Notes under the pieces: model-generated
What the model was told of the DNA's origin: nothing
The model's database searches: none
The model's input: only the letters and a program-made list of their open reading frames with translations
Assembly: GCA_020354595.1 (NCBI GenBank)
Contig: CP070650.1
Span: 2,480,452-2,494,510, forward strand
Source of the DNA: Myxococcales bacterium
GTDB lineage: Bacteria > Myxococcota_A > Polyangia > Polyangiales > Houyiibacteriaceae
Reading direction: 5' to 3'
DNA length: 14,059 nucleotides
Program-made: the position numbers and the translations under genes
Shown here: piece by piece, positions 7,073 to 13,894 of the stretch
Layout: the number at the start of each line of letters is the position of its first letter
Position numbering within the stretch: the stretch's first letter is position 1

Positions 7073-7749
7073 TAGCTCGACGGCGCGGCGCTTTTTGCAG
7101 CGACCTGCTCGCTCTCGAGATGCTGCTTGAAGAAGTACGGGATTCTCAGGAGATCGCGTCGGACCGCGGGCCGAACGATCGAGACGAATACGCCGTCGCC
7201 GATGTCGACGAGCGCGCCGAACGACACGAGCGGTTGGTTGTCCTTGTACGGCCGAACGCGAATGAAACCCCAGCCCGCGCGAATGTCGTGGTCCTTGGAG
7301 TGGTCGACTCGGAAGACCACTGCGCCACGGTCTGTCTCGAGCGTGGTTTGAAGAACGTAGCGGATGTCGATCGGCCCCCACTGTTGCCGGATGGCGAGAT
7401 CCGCCTCCTTGCCAGCCTGGCTGTCAACATTGCTTTCCGTCGCCAGCGGGATGAAGTTCTTGTAGCCGGGCAAGTTTGTGAGCGCGCTCCACGCGACCTC
7501 GACAGGGACGTCGATGATCTGCCAGCTCTGGCCGCCGAACAGCTTGTAGGCGCCGCGCTGCTCGTTCTTTTCCTTCATGACGAGCTGGCCCTTGGCCAGA
7601 AGCTTCTTGTCTTCCGTCGTTAGCTGATCACTGCTGGCTAGGGAGCGGGATGGGGCCGAGAGCAGGACCGCCAGAATGCACAGCGCCGAGACGGCAGTGG
7701 TCAAAATTGACCAGCGGTTGTGTTGTTGTCTATGTCTGGCTTGGGTCAT
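7069..7749 (-). CDS. Exported START/SRPBCC-domain protein
   Basis: Predicted secreted or periplasmic protein of 226 residues. A classic signal peptide spans about residues 1-40: a basic n-region (RHRQQHNR), a hydrophobic core ILTTAVSALCILAVLL, and a likely cleavage after SLA. The mature part resembles the START/polyketide-cyclase-like (SRPBCC) fold: a strand with IIDVPVEVAWSALTNLPGYK, where the VAW-L-PGY pattern is typical, then alternating strands and a long C-terminal helix region (VRPAVRRDLLRIPYFFKQHL). Such domains bind lipids or other hydrophobic ligands; the ligand is unknown. The start at ATG 7749 is supported by GAGGAAG 6 nt upstream (7762-7756); an in-frame start at 7836 would add 29 Ala/Thr/Lys-rich residues before the signal peptide and invade the divergent gene. 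Both ends are shared with neighbours: its ATG sits in the same CATG as the antiporter start, its TAG in the same CTAG as the aldehyde dehydrogenase stop. Confidence 0.82.
   Translation of the reverse strand: MTQARHRQQHNRWSILTTAVSALCILAVLLSAPSRSLASSDQLTTEDKKLLAKGQLVMKEKNEQRGAYKLFGGQSWQIIDVPVEVAWSALTNLPGYKNFIPLATESNVDSQAGKEADLAIRQQWGPIDIRYVLQTTLETDRGAVVFRVDHSKDHDIRAGWGFIRVRPYKDNQPLVSFGALVDIGDGVFVSIVRPAVRRDLLRIPYFFKQHLESEQVAAKSAAPSSY
7698..7713. promoter_or_regulatory. Palindrome and candidate promoter upstream of the antiporter gene
   Basis: TGGTCAA-AA-TTGACCA is a perfect inverted repeat with 7-bp arms. Its right arm contains TTGACC (7707-7712), a good -35 box on the plus strand; 18 bp further is TATGTC (7731-7736), a partial -10. 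Transcription from this promoter would start about 4-6 nt before the antiporter ATG at 7748. The whole site lies inside the signal-peptide codons of the START-domain gene on the other strand. One such palindrome is expected by chance in a window this size, so position is the main argument. Confidence 0.35.
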
Positions 7750-9463
7750 GCGGGTCTTCCTCGTGGTTTTGGCAGTCTTTGCAGGAGTTGCAGCCGCTCG
7801 GGCGGGCGCTGTTTCTGTTGACGCTGCCTCTGCCACGGAGATTCAGAACCTTTCACTAAATACCATATCCGCCGCGACGGTCGAGATCGCCGGCCGCGGC
7901 GAAGACCGCGCGATTCCGGCTTGGACGTCGATCCTGCCTCCTCTGCTCGCCATCGTCCTCGCGTTGCTGTTTCGTCACGTTTTGGTCGCGCTCGTCGCGG
8001 GGGTGTGGCTCGGTGCATTCCTGTTGGCGGGGCTTTCTCCGGTTGCTTCGTTCGCGCGCGTGCTCGACACACATCTCGTTGGCGCGATCGCGGACCGCGG
8101 ACACAGCTCCATTTTGCTCTTCAGCTTGTTGCTCGGTGGGATGCTCGGTTTGATGACGCAGTCCGGGGGGGCGAAGGGGCTTGCGTCGTGGGTGAGCACC
8201 GACACGGCGAGCCGCCGGCGCGGGCAGCTCACGACCTGGTTTCTCGGTCTACTCGTGTTCTTCGACGACTATGCGAACTCGCTCTTGGTCGGCGCGTCGA
8301 TGCGGCCGGTGACCGATCGGCTTCGCATCAGTCGGGAGAAGCTTGCGTTTCTCGTCGACGCCACGGCGGCGCCCGTTGCGAGCTTGGCGCTGATCTCGTC
8401 GTGGATCGGTGTCGAGGTGGGCTACATCGCCGATCAGTTCACCCATCTCGGGATCGAGCGGGACGCCTATCTCACCTTCATCGAGACGATCCCATTTCGT
8501 TTCTACCCGATTCTCATGCTCTTGTTCGTCGCCTGGGTAGGCTTTCGGGGTCGCGACTTCGGAGCCATGCGCCGCGCCGAGGAGCGGGCGTTGCGCGAAG
8601 GGCTGGTTTCGGGGGCCGGAGCACAACCTGCATCGGACTTTCACGACGAGTCGGTGCCCGAGGACGTGGTGGGCCGTCCCATGAACGCCTTGATCCCAGT
8701 CGTCGTCGTCGTGCTCGTCGCCGCCCTCGGGATCTACGTGGACGGGCGCGGCAAGGTACTCGCCGCTGGGCTCGAGCCGACCCTTCGCGCGATCGTCGGG
8801 GAGGCCAGCTCGAGTGCAGCGATTCTGTGGGCCACCGGAGCGGGCTGTCTCGCAGCGCTCGTGCTCTCGGTCGGGAGCAAGGCCTTGTCCTTCGGCCAGT
8901 CGATCCAGGCCTGGATGTCGGGGATGAAGTCGATGCTCTATGCGGTCGTGATTCTCGTGCTGGCCTGGGCGCTGGGCGGTGTGTGCCGAGACCTCGACAC
9001 GGCGGGCTTTCTGATCGGGGCGATCGGAGACTGGCTCGCGCCTGCGTGGATACCTGCAAGCGTGTTCGTGCTCGCGGCGCTGGTAAGCTTCGCGACGGGC
9101 ACTTCGTGGGGAACGATGGCGATCTTGTTCCCGCTCGTCGTGCCGCTCGCACACCAGGTCGCGCCCGGCCAAGAAACGATTTTGCTCGGGACGGTATCCT
9201 CGATCCTCGCCGGCTCGGTATGGGGCGACCATTGCTCGCCGATCTCGGACACGACCGTCTTGAGCTCGATGGCCACGAGTTGCGATCACATGGACCACGT
9301 TCGCACCCAGCTTCCCTACGCGCTCCTAGTCGGCGCGGTCAGCCTGCTTTGCGCGGAGCTTCCCGTGGCCGCGGGTTGGTACGGGCCCTGGGTCGGGCTT
9401 CTCGTCGGAGCCGCGGTCATGGTGGCGGTGTTCGAGCTACTCAGCCGGCCGGTCCGGGCGTAG
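7748..9463 (+). CDS. NhaC-family Na+/H+ antiporter
   Basis: Polytopic inner-membrane antiporter of 571 residues with about 11-12 hydrophobic segments. Family hallmarks include WTSILPPLLAIVLALLFRH near residue 58, VFFDDYANSLLVG with acidic residues in a membrane segment, the charged loop RPVTDRLRISREKLAFLVD, and GDHCSPISDTTVLSSMATSC near the C-terminus. NhaC-like carriers exchange sodium for protons or couple to organic anions such as malate and lactate; the substrate cannot be set here. The chosen start ATG 7748 gives a clean signal-peptide-like start (MRVFLVVLAVFAGVAAARAG) before a roughly 40-residue extracytoplasmic linker. An upstream ATG at 7676 with weak AGGA would add 24 Cys-rich residues and overlap the divergent gene by 74 bp. 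No Shine-Dalgarno precedes 7748, so it may be near-leaderless. The last 27 bp overlap the convergent acyl-CoA ligase gene. Confidence 0.88.
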   Translation: MRVFLVVLAVFAGVAAARAGAVSVDAASATEIQNLSLNTISAATVEIAGRGEDRAIPAWTSILPPLLAIVLALLFRHVLVALVAGVWLGAFLLAGLSPVASFARVLDTHLVGAIADRGHSSILLFSLLLGGMLGLMTQSGGAKGLASWVSTDTASRRRGQLTTWFLGLLVFFDDYANSLLVGASMRPVTDRLRISREKLAFLVDATAAPVASLALISSWIGVEVGYIADQFTHLGIERDAYLTFIETIPFRFYPILMLLFVAWVGFRGRDFGAMRRAEERALREGLVSGAGAQPASDFHDESVPEDVVGRPMNALIPVVVVVLVAALGIYVDGRGKVLAAGLEPTLRAIVGEASSSAAILWATGAGCLAALVLSVGSKALSFGQSIQAWMSGMKSMLYAVVILVLAWALGGVCRDLDTAGFLIGAIGDWLAPAWIPASVFVLAALVSFATGTSWGTMAILFPLVVPLAHQVAPGQETILLGTVSSILAGSVWGDHCSPISDTTVLSSMATSCDHMDHVRTQLPYALLVGAVSLLCAELPVAAGWYGPWVGLLVGAAVMVAVFELLSRPVRA

Positions 9464-10966
9464 CTCTTCGGTTTCGATCTCCCCCGAGACGAGCTGGTCC
9501 CGGAGGCGCCTTTTCAGTGTCTTGCCGCTCCCGCTTCGCGGTAGGGCATCGGTGAACGCATAGCGGCGCGGCGCCTTGTAAGAGGCGAGCCGCTCGCGGA
9601 CCCAGAGGTCGAGGGCTTCAACGCTCACATGGCTGTCCGCGACGACGATCGCGACGACCTCCTCCCCGTAGTAGTCATCGGCCTGCCCGACGACCGCAGC
9701 GTCGCGAACCACGGGGTGCTCCGCGAGCACGCTCTCGACTTCCGACGGGTAGATGCTCGCGCCCCCGCGAAGAATCAGGTCTTTGGTGCGATCCACGATC
9801 GTGAGCCTACCGTCTTCGTCGATGAAACCGATGTCGCCGGTATGAAGCCAACCGCCGCGCATCACGTGCGCGGTGGCGAGCCTGTCATCGAGGTAACCCG
9901 CCATGACGTTTGGGCCTCGAACCAGAACTTCTCCGTGAGCGCCGCGGGGAAGCTCCGCGTCGCTTTCGGTTGCGATCCGCACCTCCACCCCCGCAACCGG
10001 CTTGCCCGAGGAGCCCGGCACCGCGTCGTCGGGTGGCGCATTGATCGCGGTGAGGTTGGCTTCGGTCAATCCGTACGCCTGTCGCACCGGGGCATGCAGT
10101 CGTTCCTCGGCGCGAAGTCGGACGTCTTCCAGCAGTGGCGCGCCCGCGCTCATGCACCATCGCAGCGAAGTGGGAGGCGCTACGGTGTCGTCGTTGGCCC
10201 ACGCGATGAACATGGTCGGTACGCCCGGCAACCACGTGACCTGATGCCTGTTGCAGAGCTCGAGCGTGCGTCGCGGGGAGAACTTGGGAACGAAGACCGT
10301 GCTTGCTCCGGCGTAGAACGGAACGAGAAGAGTAGAGCGGATGCCATAGGAGTGCGTGAGTGGCAGCGTGCCGAGTACGCAGTCGTCTTGGGTGAGCCCG
10401 ATCGTCTGATCGACGAGGGCTCGTGTATGTGCGCCGAGCGACGTGTGGGTGACGCACGCGCACTTAGCGGCGCCTGTCGTTCCGGAGGTGTAGAGGAGCA
10501 TCGCAAACGCGTCGGGCGGCACTCCGACGGGCGCTACGCCGTCGCGGGCCTCCTCGATGGCATCCTCGACCTGCATCACGATGGGGTTGGTTCCGGCTCG
10601 TTCAGCGCTCTCACGAGCAACGCCGGCGCGATCCGAATCGGTCACCAGCGCGCCGCACTGCGCGTGCTCGAGACGAAACGCGATCTCTCTCGAGGTCGAG
10701 TGCACGGCGATGGGCAGCGTCGCGCACCCGGCATATACGGCGCCGAACCATGCAGCCACGAACTCGAGGCCATTCGCAGTGCAGATCGCGACTCGGTCTC
10801 TCGGGCCAAGGCCGCGTGCGAGGAGGTGCGCTGCAACCAGAGACGCCCGGTCGTCGAGCTCCACGTAGCTGAGCGCCACGTCATCGTGCCCGGCGTCGCT
10901 GATGCCGGTCCGCTCAGGGTCTTGCTTCGCCCATCGATGCAGGAAGAGCCCAACGTTCGAGTTCAC
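9437..10966 (-). CDS. AMP-binding acyl-CoA ligase (fatty-acid CoA synthetase-like)
   Basis: Adenylate-forming ligase of 509 residues that activates a carboxylic acid with ATP and CoA. Core motifs appear in order: the phosphate loop LLYTSGTTGAAK (about 157-168), YGLTEAN (A5), GWLHTGDIG (A7), IVDRTKDLILRGGASIYPSE (A8 hinge) and the C-terminal catalytic lysine in PRSGSGKTLKRR (Lys482). The A8 wording with GG-(A)-IYP resembles fatty-acid and aryl-CoA ligases rather than peptide synthetase modules, and no carrier-protein domain is present. The phosphate loop is odd: the usual PKG is AKC, although the lysine is retained. The start is GTG at 10966, with only weak AGG upstream. The gene is divergent from the oxidoreductase and overlaps the antiporter's tail by 27 bp. 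Substrate chain length is not readable; a role with the nearby desaturase and aldehyde dehydrogenase in fatty-acyl metabolism is inference. Confidence 0.9.
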   Translation of the reverse strand: MNSNVGLFLHRWAKQDPERTGISDAGHDDVALSYVELDDRASLVAAHLLARGLGPRDRVAICTANGLEFVAAWFGAVYAGCATLPIAVHSTSREIAFRLEHAQCGALVTDSDRAGVARESAERAGTNPIVMQVEDAIEEARDGVAPVGVPPDAFAMLLYTSGTTGAAKCACVTHTSLGAHTRALVDQTIGLTQDDCVLGTLPLTHSYGIRSTLLVPFYAGASTVFVPKFSPRRTLELCNRHQVTWLPGVPTMFIAWANDDTVAPPTSLRWCMSAGAPLLEDVRLRAEERLHAPVRQAYGLTEANLTAINAPPDDAVPGSSGKPVAGVEVRIATESDAELPRGAHGEVLVRGPNVMAGYLDDRLATAHVMRGGWLHTGDIGFIDEDGRLTIVDRTKDLILRGGASIYPSEVESVLAEHPVVRDAAVVGQADDYYGEEVVAIVVADSHVSVEALDLWVRERLASYKAPRRYAFTDALPRSGSGKTLKRRLRDQLVSGEIETEELRPDRPAE

Positions 10967-11029
10967 TCCGCGAACCTAGCATGAGCGGCCGCGCTGGACG
11001 GCTGCCGCCCGCGCGTTACGATGCGCCGC
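10967..11029. promoter_or_regulatory. Short divergent promoter gap
   Basis: The 63 bp between the acyl-CoA ligase and oxidoreductase starts must hold both divergent promoters unless these overlap coding DNA. I see no recognisable -35/-10 pair, operator or strong ribosome site; the right half is very GC-rich. Confidence 0.3.
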
Positions 11030-12016
11030 ATGCCAGCAGCCAAAGCGATTCGAATTCGCGAGCCCGGCGGCCCCGAGGTGCTCGAGGTCGGCGAGATCGA
11101 GGTCTCCAACCCCGGGCCGACGCAGGTCTTGGTCGAGGTTTCGGCGGCCGGTCTGAACCGTGCCGATTGCCTCCAGCGTCGCGGCTTCTATCCGGCGCCA
11201 CCGGGGGTGCCGGCCGATGTGCCCGGGCTCGAGTTCGCTGGCGTCATCGAATCGGTCGGGGATTCCGTCGAGGCGTGGAAGCCAGGTGACCGAGTGATGG
11301 GCATCGTAGGCGGCGGGGCCATGGCAACTCGCTTGGTGACCGAAGCGGCCGAGCTGATGCCGATTCCCGAGGGCCTCACGTTCGACGAAGCTGCAGCGGT
11401 GCCCGAGGTCTTTTTGACGGCCTATGACGCGATCATCCTACAGGGCGGACTGCAGAAGGGTGAGACCGTGCTGCTGCATGCGGTCGCGAGCGGCGTTGGG
11501 ACGGCAGCAATCCAGCTCGCGTCGGTCATCGGCGCAGAATCGGTCGGCACTTCGCGTACGGCACACAAGCTGCCCCGCTGCACCGAGCTTGGGCTCACCC
11601 ACGCGGTACTCGTGGAGGATGGCGCGTTCGCCGGAACGGTGAAGTCGGCTGTTCCCGACGGCGTAAACGTGATCCTCGATACGGTCGGTGCCGCCTACCT
11701 CGCTCAAAACGTCCAAGTGATCGCCAAGCGAGGCCGCATCATCGTCATCGGTTTGATGGGCGGGGTCAAAGGGGAGCTCCCCCTCGGCTTACTCCTCGCC
11801 AAGAGAGCCTCGATCCACGGCTCCGTCCTGAGAAGCCGCAGCCCGGAAGAAAAGGCCTCGCTGACGAAGAGCTTCACCGAAAAGATGCTCGGCAAATTCA
11901 GCACCGGCGATCTCAAACCGATCATCGACGACGCCCTCCCCATGACCGACATCCAATCCGCCCACGAGCGAATGGACGCCAACAAAACCTTCGGCAAACT
12001 AGTCCTCTCCTGGTAG
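11030..12016 (+). CDS. PIG3-like NAD(P)H quinone oxidoreductase (MDR superfamily)
   Basis: Zinc-independent medium-chain dehydrogenase/reductase of 328 residues, closest in wording to TP53I3/PIG3-type quinone oxidoreductases. The N-terminal GroES-like domain has KAIRIREPGGPEVLE, SAAGLNRADCLQRRG and YPAPPGVPADVPGLEFAG. The nucleotide-binding domain follows AAVPEVFLTAYDAI, with HAVASGVGTAAIQLA (the glycine motif of PIG3 around Ser154-Gly157) and later VILDTVG and the VIGLMGG segment. The cysteine and histidine ligands of zinc alcohol dehydrogenases are absent. Such enzymes reduce quinones or other enone substrates with NADPH. The start ATG 11030 gives MPAAKAIRI, matching the family; an in-frame ATG at 11021 adds three residues, and neither has a clear ribosome site. 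The terminal TGG TAG is immediately at the edge of the inverted repeat at 12014-12184, whose left arm includes the stop codon. Confidence 0.9.
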   Translation: MPAAKAIRIREPGGPEVLEVGEIEVSNPGPTQVLVEVSAAGLNRADCLQRRGFYPAPPGVPADVPGLEFAGVIESVGDSVEAWKPGDRVMGIVGGGAMATRLVTEAAELMPIPEGLTFDEAAAVPEVFLTAYDAIILQGGLQKGETVLLHAVASGVGTAAIQLASVIGAESVGTSRTAHKLPRCTELGLTHAVLVEDGAFAGTVKSAVPDGVNVILDTVGAAYLAQNVQVIAKRGRIIVIGLMGGVKGELPLGLLLAKRASIHGSVLRSRSPEEKASLTKSFTEKMLGKFSTGDLKPIIDDALPMTDIQSAHERMDANKTFGKLVLSW

Positions 12017-12184
12017 GGACACGCTCACCCCCCAAAACCCATGTCCTTCCAACAAGTTACAAACCTGATCGCGAAAACCCACGTCGCACCTCCCGGTGGG
12101 CGACGACGCGCCCGAGTGGGTTTTCGCGGTTGGTGCTGCAACTTATGAGAATGAGGGGGGTTTTGGGGGGTGAGCGTGTCCCTA
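12014..12184. repeat. 171-bp nested palindrome with 27-bp perfect terminal arms (MITE/REP-like)
   Basis: The left arm 12014-12040 (begins TAGGGACACGCTCACC) is the exact reverse complement of the right arm 12158-12184. A second pair, CGCGAAAACCCAC at 12070-12082 and GTGGGTTTTCGCG at 12116-12128, is also perfect and has the same centre (12099). Between these, 12041-12069 and 12129-12157 still pair at 16 of 29 positions without gaps, including AAGTT/AACTT. The 33-nt apex can form its own hairpin: GTCG-CACC with GGTG-CGAC around TCCC. The whole stretch therefore folds as one long hairpin. The outer bases are TA on each side, as expected for a TA-targeting insertion, and each arm holds the stop codon of its adjacent gene. 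No coding sequence is inside. It may be a non-autonomous mobile element or a large bidirectional terminator for the convergent genes. Confidence 0.85.
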
Positions 12185-13021
12185 GAGTTTGAGGGCTCTT
12201 TTTACGTAGTTTGGGAGGGCGAAGATCGCTTGGTGGAGCTCGGGGTTGTAGGCCTTTGAGCCTTCGATGATCGCTTCCTGTCGTTCTTTCACCGGGCGCA
12301 GGGGCTCTCCGGTGTCGGAGCACCAGGTCCAGCTCCAGGTTCCCGTGCCGTACAAGGGGACCGGGCCGAGGTACGGGTGCACTTCCGCGAACAGGCTTCG
12401 GAGCTTGTGTTGGGTCTCGACGAAGACATCCATCATCAACAACGGTGACTCGCTTTGGAGGGCCATCACCCCGTCTTCCGCGAGCATCCGCTTGCAGCCT
12501 TCGTAGAACGCTTCGTTGAAAAGCACGGCACCAGGGCCAATCGGATCGGTTCCATCGAGGAGAATCACATCGTACTTCTCGTCGTCGCTCTTCTTGACGT
12601 AGTCGATGCCGTCGATGAAACGGACATCGAGGCGGGGGTCGTTCCAGGCGGTTCCGATGCCGGGCAGATATCGCTTCGCTGCTTCGACGACCAGCTCGTC
12701 GATTTCAATCATCACGCACTGCTTCACATCGGAGTGCCGCAGCACTTCCCTCACCGTGCCGCCGTCGCCTCCGCCGATGACCAGAACTCGCTCGATTCTA
12801 GGTGCAGTAGTCAGCGCCGGGTGAGCCAGCATCTCGTGATAGAGAAACTCGTCGTATTCACTGGTCATGAACACGTTATCGATGACCAGTACGCGGCCGA
12901 AGCTTTCCGTGTCGATCACTTCGACCTTCTGGTAAGAGCTCTCCGCCGAGTAGAGGGTTTCCTTGACTCGAAGGCCTAGTCTCGTGTGCCCGTCAAATGT
13001 TTCGTCGTACCAAAGGCCCAT
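12182..13021 (-). CDS. speE: Spermidine synthase (polyamine aminopropyltransferase)
   Basis: Cytosolic enzyme of 279 residues that transfers the aminopropyl group of decarboxylated S-adenosylmethionine to putrescine. The N-terminal beta domain carries SSYQKVEVIDTESFGRVLVI, then YHEMLAHPAL (61-70), which lines the active site. The Rossmann-like domain has the nucleotide loop VIGGGDGGTVREVL (81-94) and acidic Glu106/Asp108. The catalytic segment LLDGTDPIGP (154-163) has Asp156 and Asp159 in the expected DxxD spacing, with Gly instead of the more common Ser between them. Length is that of SpeE. The start at ATG 13021 has AGGGAG 6 nt upstream (13033-13028), which overlaps the stop of the YycJ-like gene, so the two are probably translationally coupled. 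No speD (AdoMet decarboxylase) is in the window. Its stop codon is formed inside the right arm of the adjoining inverted repeat. Confidence 0.95.
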   Translation of the reverse strand: MGLWYDETFDGHTRLGLRVKETLYSAESSYQKVEVIDTESFGRVLVIDNVFMTSEYDEFLYHEMLAHPALTTAPRIERVLVIGGGDGGTVREVLRHSDVKQCVMIEIDELVVEAAKRYLPGIGTAWNDPRLDVRFIDGIDYVKKSDDEKYDVILLDGTDPIGPGAVLFNEAFYEGCKRMLAEDGVMALQSESPLLMMDVFVETQHKLRSLFAEVHPYLGPVPLYGTGTWSWTWCSDTGEPLRPVKERQEAIIEGSKAYNPELHQAIFALPNYVKRALKL

Positions 13022-13027
13022 TGGTTG

Positions 13028-13033
13028 CTCCCT
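13028..13033 (-). promoter_or_regulatory. Ribosome binding site of speE overlapping the upstream stop
   Basis: AGGGAG on the minus strand, 6 nt before the speE ATG at 13021. The final bases of the upstream stop codon TAG (13034-13032) are its first bases, the usual arrangement for translational coupling. Confidence 0.7.
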
Positions 13034-13814
13034 AGAGACCTAGCTGAAGTTGCGACTCGTGCACGGCCCCGACCTCGATCGGCTGCCTCTGTTTGGCCAG
13101 CCGAAGCTTGGTTCCCCGGTCGCCAAGTGCGGCCTCTGCTGAGCTCCTCGCGAGCAGCGGACAATTGTTCGTCTCGGAAAGGTGCATTAGCACCACTTCG
13201 CGAGGCGCGTGATCGAGGCTCGCAAGCAGATCCGAAGCTTGCGCGTTCGACAGATGACCGAGGGACCCTCCGACGCGGCGCTTGAGCACGGCGGGGTAGG
13301 GCCCTGTTGCGAGCATGTCGGGGTCGTGATTGCTCTCGAGCAAGAGGGTCTCGCATTCGCTCAAGAAACGGCCGAGGCCTTCGGGTACGTGACCGAGGTC
13401 AGTGACGAGGCCTACCGACGTGACCCTCGTTTCGAAGAGTAGGGCGACTTGAGGCGCGTCGTGCGGGATCGCACGCGTCCTGATCGAGATGTCCCCGATC
13501 CGAAAAGCCCGGCCCGCGGAAAAGGTTTCGACCCGCGTCGAAGCGCGCAGCCGCATGCCGCGAGCCGTCACTTCGGTGGCGCGCACTGGACAGTCGAAGC
13601 GAGCCGCATAGGTGGAAGCGTTTGCGGCGTGGTCGCTATGGCTGTGCGTGACCAGGACAGCCGACACATCGTTCGGAGCGGCTCTCCCGATCGCCGCGAA
13701 CCGCTGAACGAGCATGCGGTACGAAAGCCCCGCGTCGACCAGCACCGTCGTCGCCAGAGACTCGAGAAGAAGCGCGTTCCCCTCGCTTCCGCTTCCCAAA
13801 ATCGTCACACGCAC
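13032..13814 (-). CDS. yycJ: YycJ/WalJ-type metallo-beta-lactamase-fold hydrolase
   Basis: Metal-dependent hydrolase of 260 residues from GTG 13814. The N-terminus VRVTILGSGSEGN is the characteristic YycJ/WalJ opening. The metal-binding motif HSHSDH (His57, His59, Asp61, His62) follows ten residues of beta strand; later family phrases include LLESNHDPDML, GSLGHLSNAQASDLL and LMHLSETNN, which supply the further metal ligands. Family members are associated with nucleic-acid (exonuclease) or cell-wall-related functions in different bacteria; the substrate here is unknown. GTG 13814 has AGGTGG 3 nt upstream, and GTG 13808 has the same site 9 nt away; a TTG at 13865 would add 17 residues not expected for the family. 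The stop overlaps the speE ribosome site, 10 nt before the speE start, so this gene and speE form an operon. It is divergent from hemH. Confidence 0.9.
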   Translation of the reverse strand: MRVTILGSGSEGNALLLESLATTVLVDAGLSYRMLVQRFAAIGRAAPNDVSAVLVTHSHSDHAANASTYAARFDCPVRATEVTARGMRLRASTRVETFSAGRAFRIGDISIRTRAIPHDAPQVALLFETRVTSVGLVTDLGHVPEGLGRFLSECETLLLESNHDPDMLATGPYPAVLKRRVGGSLGHLSNAQASDLLASLDHAPREVVLMHLSETNNCPLLARSSAEAALGDRGTKLRLAKQRQPIEVGAVHESQLQLGL

Positions 13815-13894
13815 GCGCCACCTAGAGCACAGCTCGGATCGCTTGGCAAGACTCTTCACTTGCAACTGCGGCCCTTAGGCGCGAGAGTTCCGGC
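13815..13894. promoter_or_regulatory. Divergent region between yycJ-like gene and hemH
   Basis: This 80-bp gap should contain promoters for both genes. I see no recognisable -35/-10 pair or operator. The only clear signal is AGGTGG on the minus strand (13823-13818), next to the yycJ-like start. No good Shine-Dalgarno precedes hemH. Confidence 0.3.

Noticed and set aside
7750..7836. Upstream start for the START-domain gene adding 29 residues
   Set aside because: The extension is Ala/Thr/Lys-rich and would bury the signal peptide. A good ribosome site, GAGGAAG, sits 6 nt before ATG 7749, and the stretch codes for the antiporter's signal peptide on the other strand.
7921..9555. 544-codon plus-strand open frame
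   Set aside because: It overlaps the antiporter in another frame, is Arg/Gly/Ser-rich without hydrophobic periodicity or motifs, and is explained by the high GC third-position bias of the real gene.
9629..10984. 451-codon plus-strand open frame opposite the acyl-CoA ligase
   Set aside because: Antisense shadow with low-complexity Arg-rich composition; the ligase frame has all family motifs.
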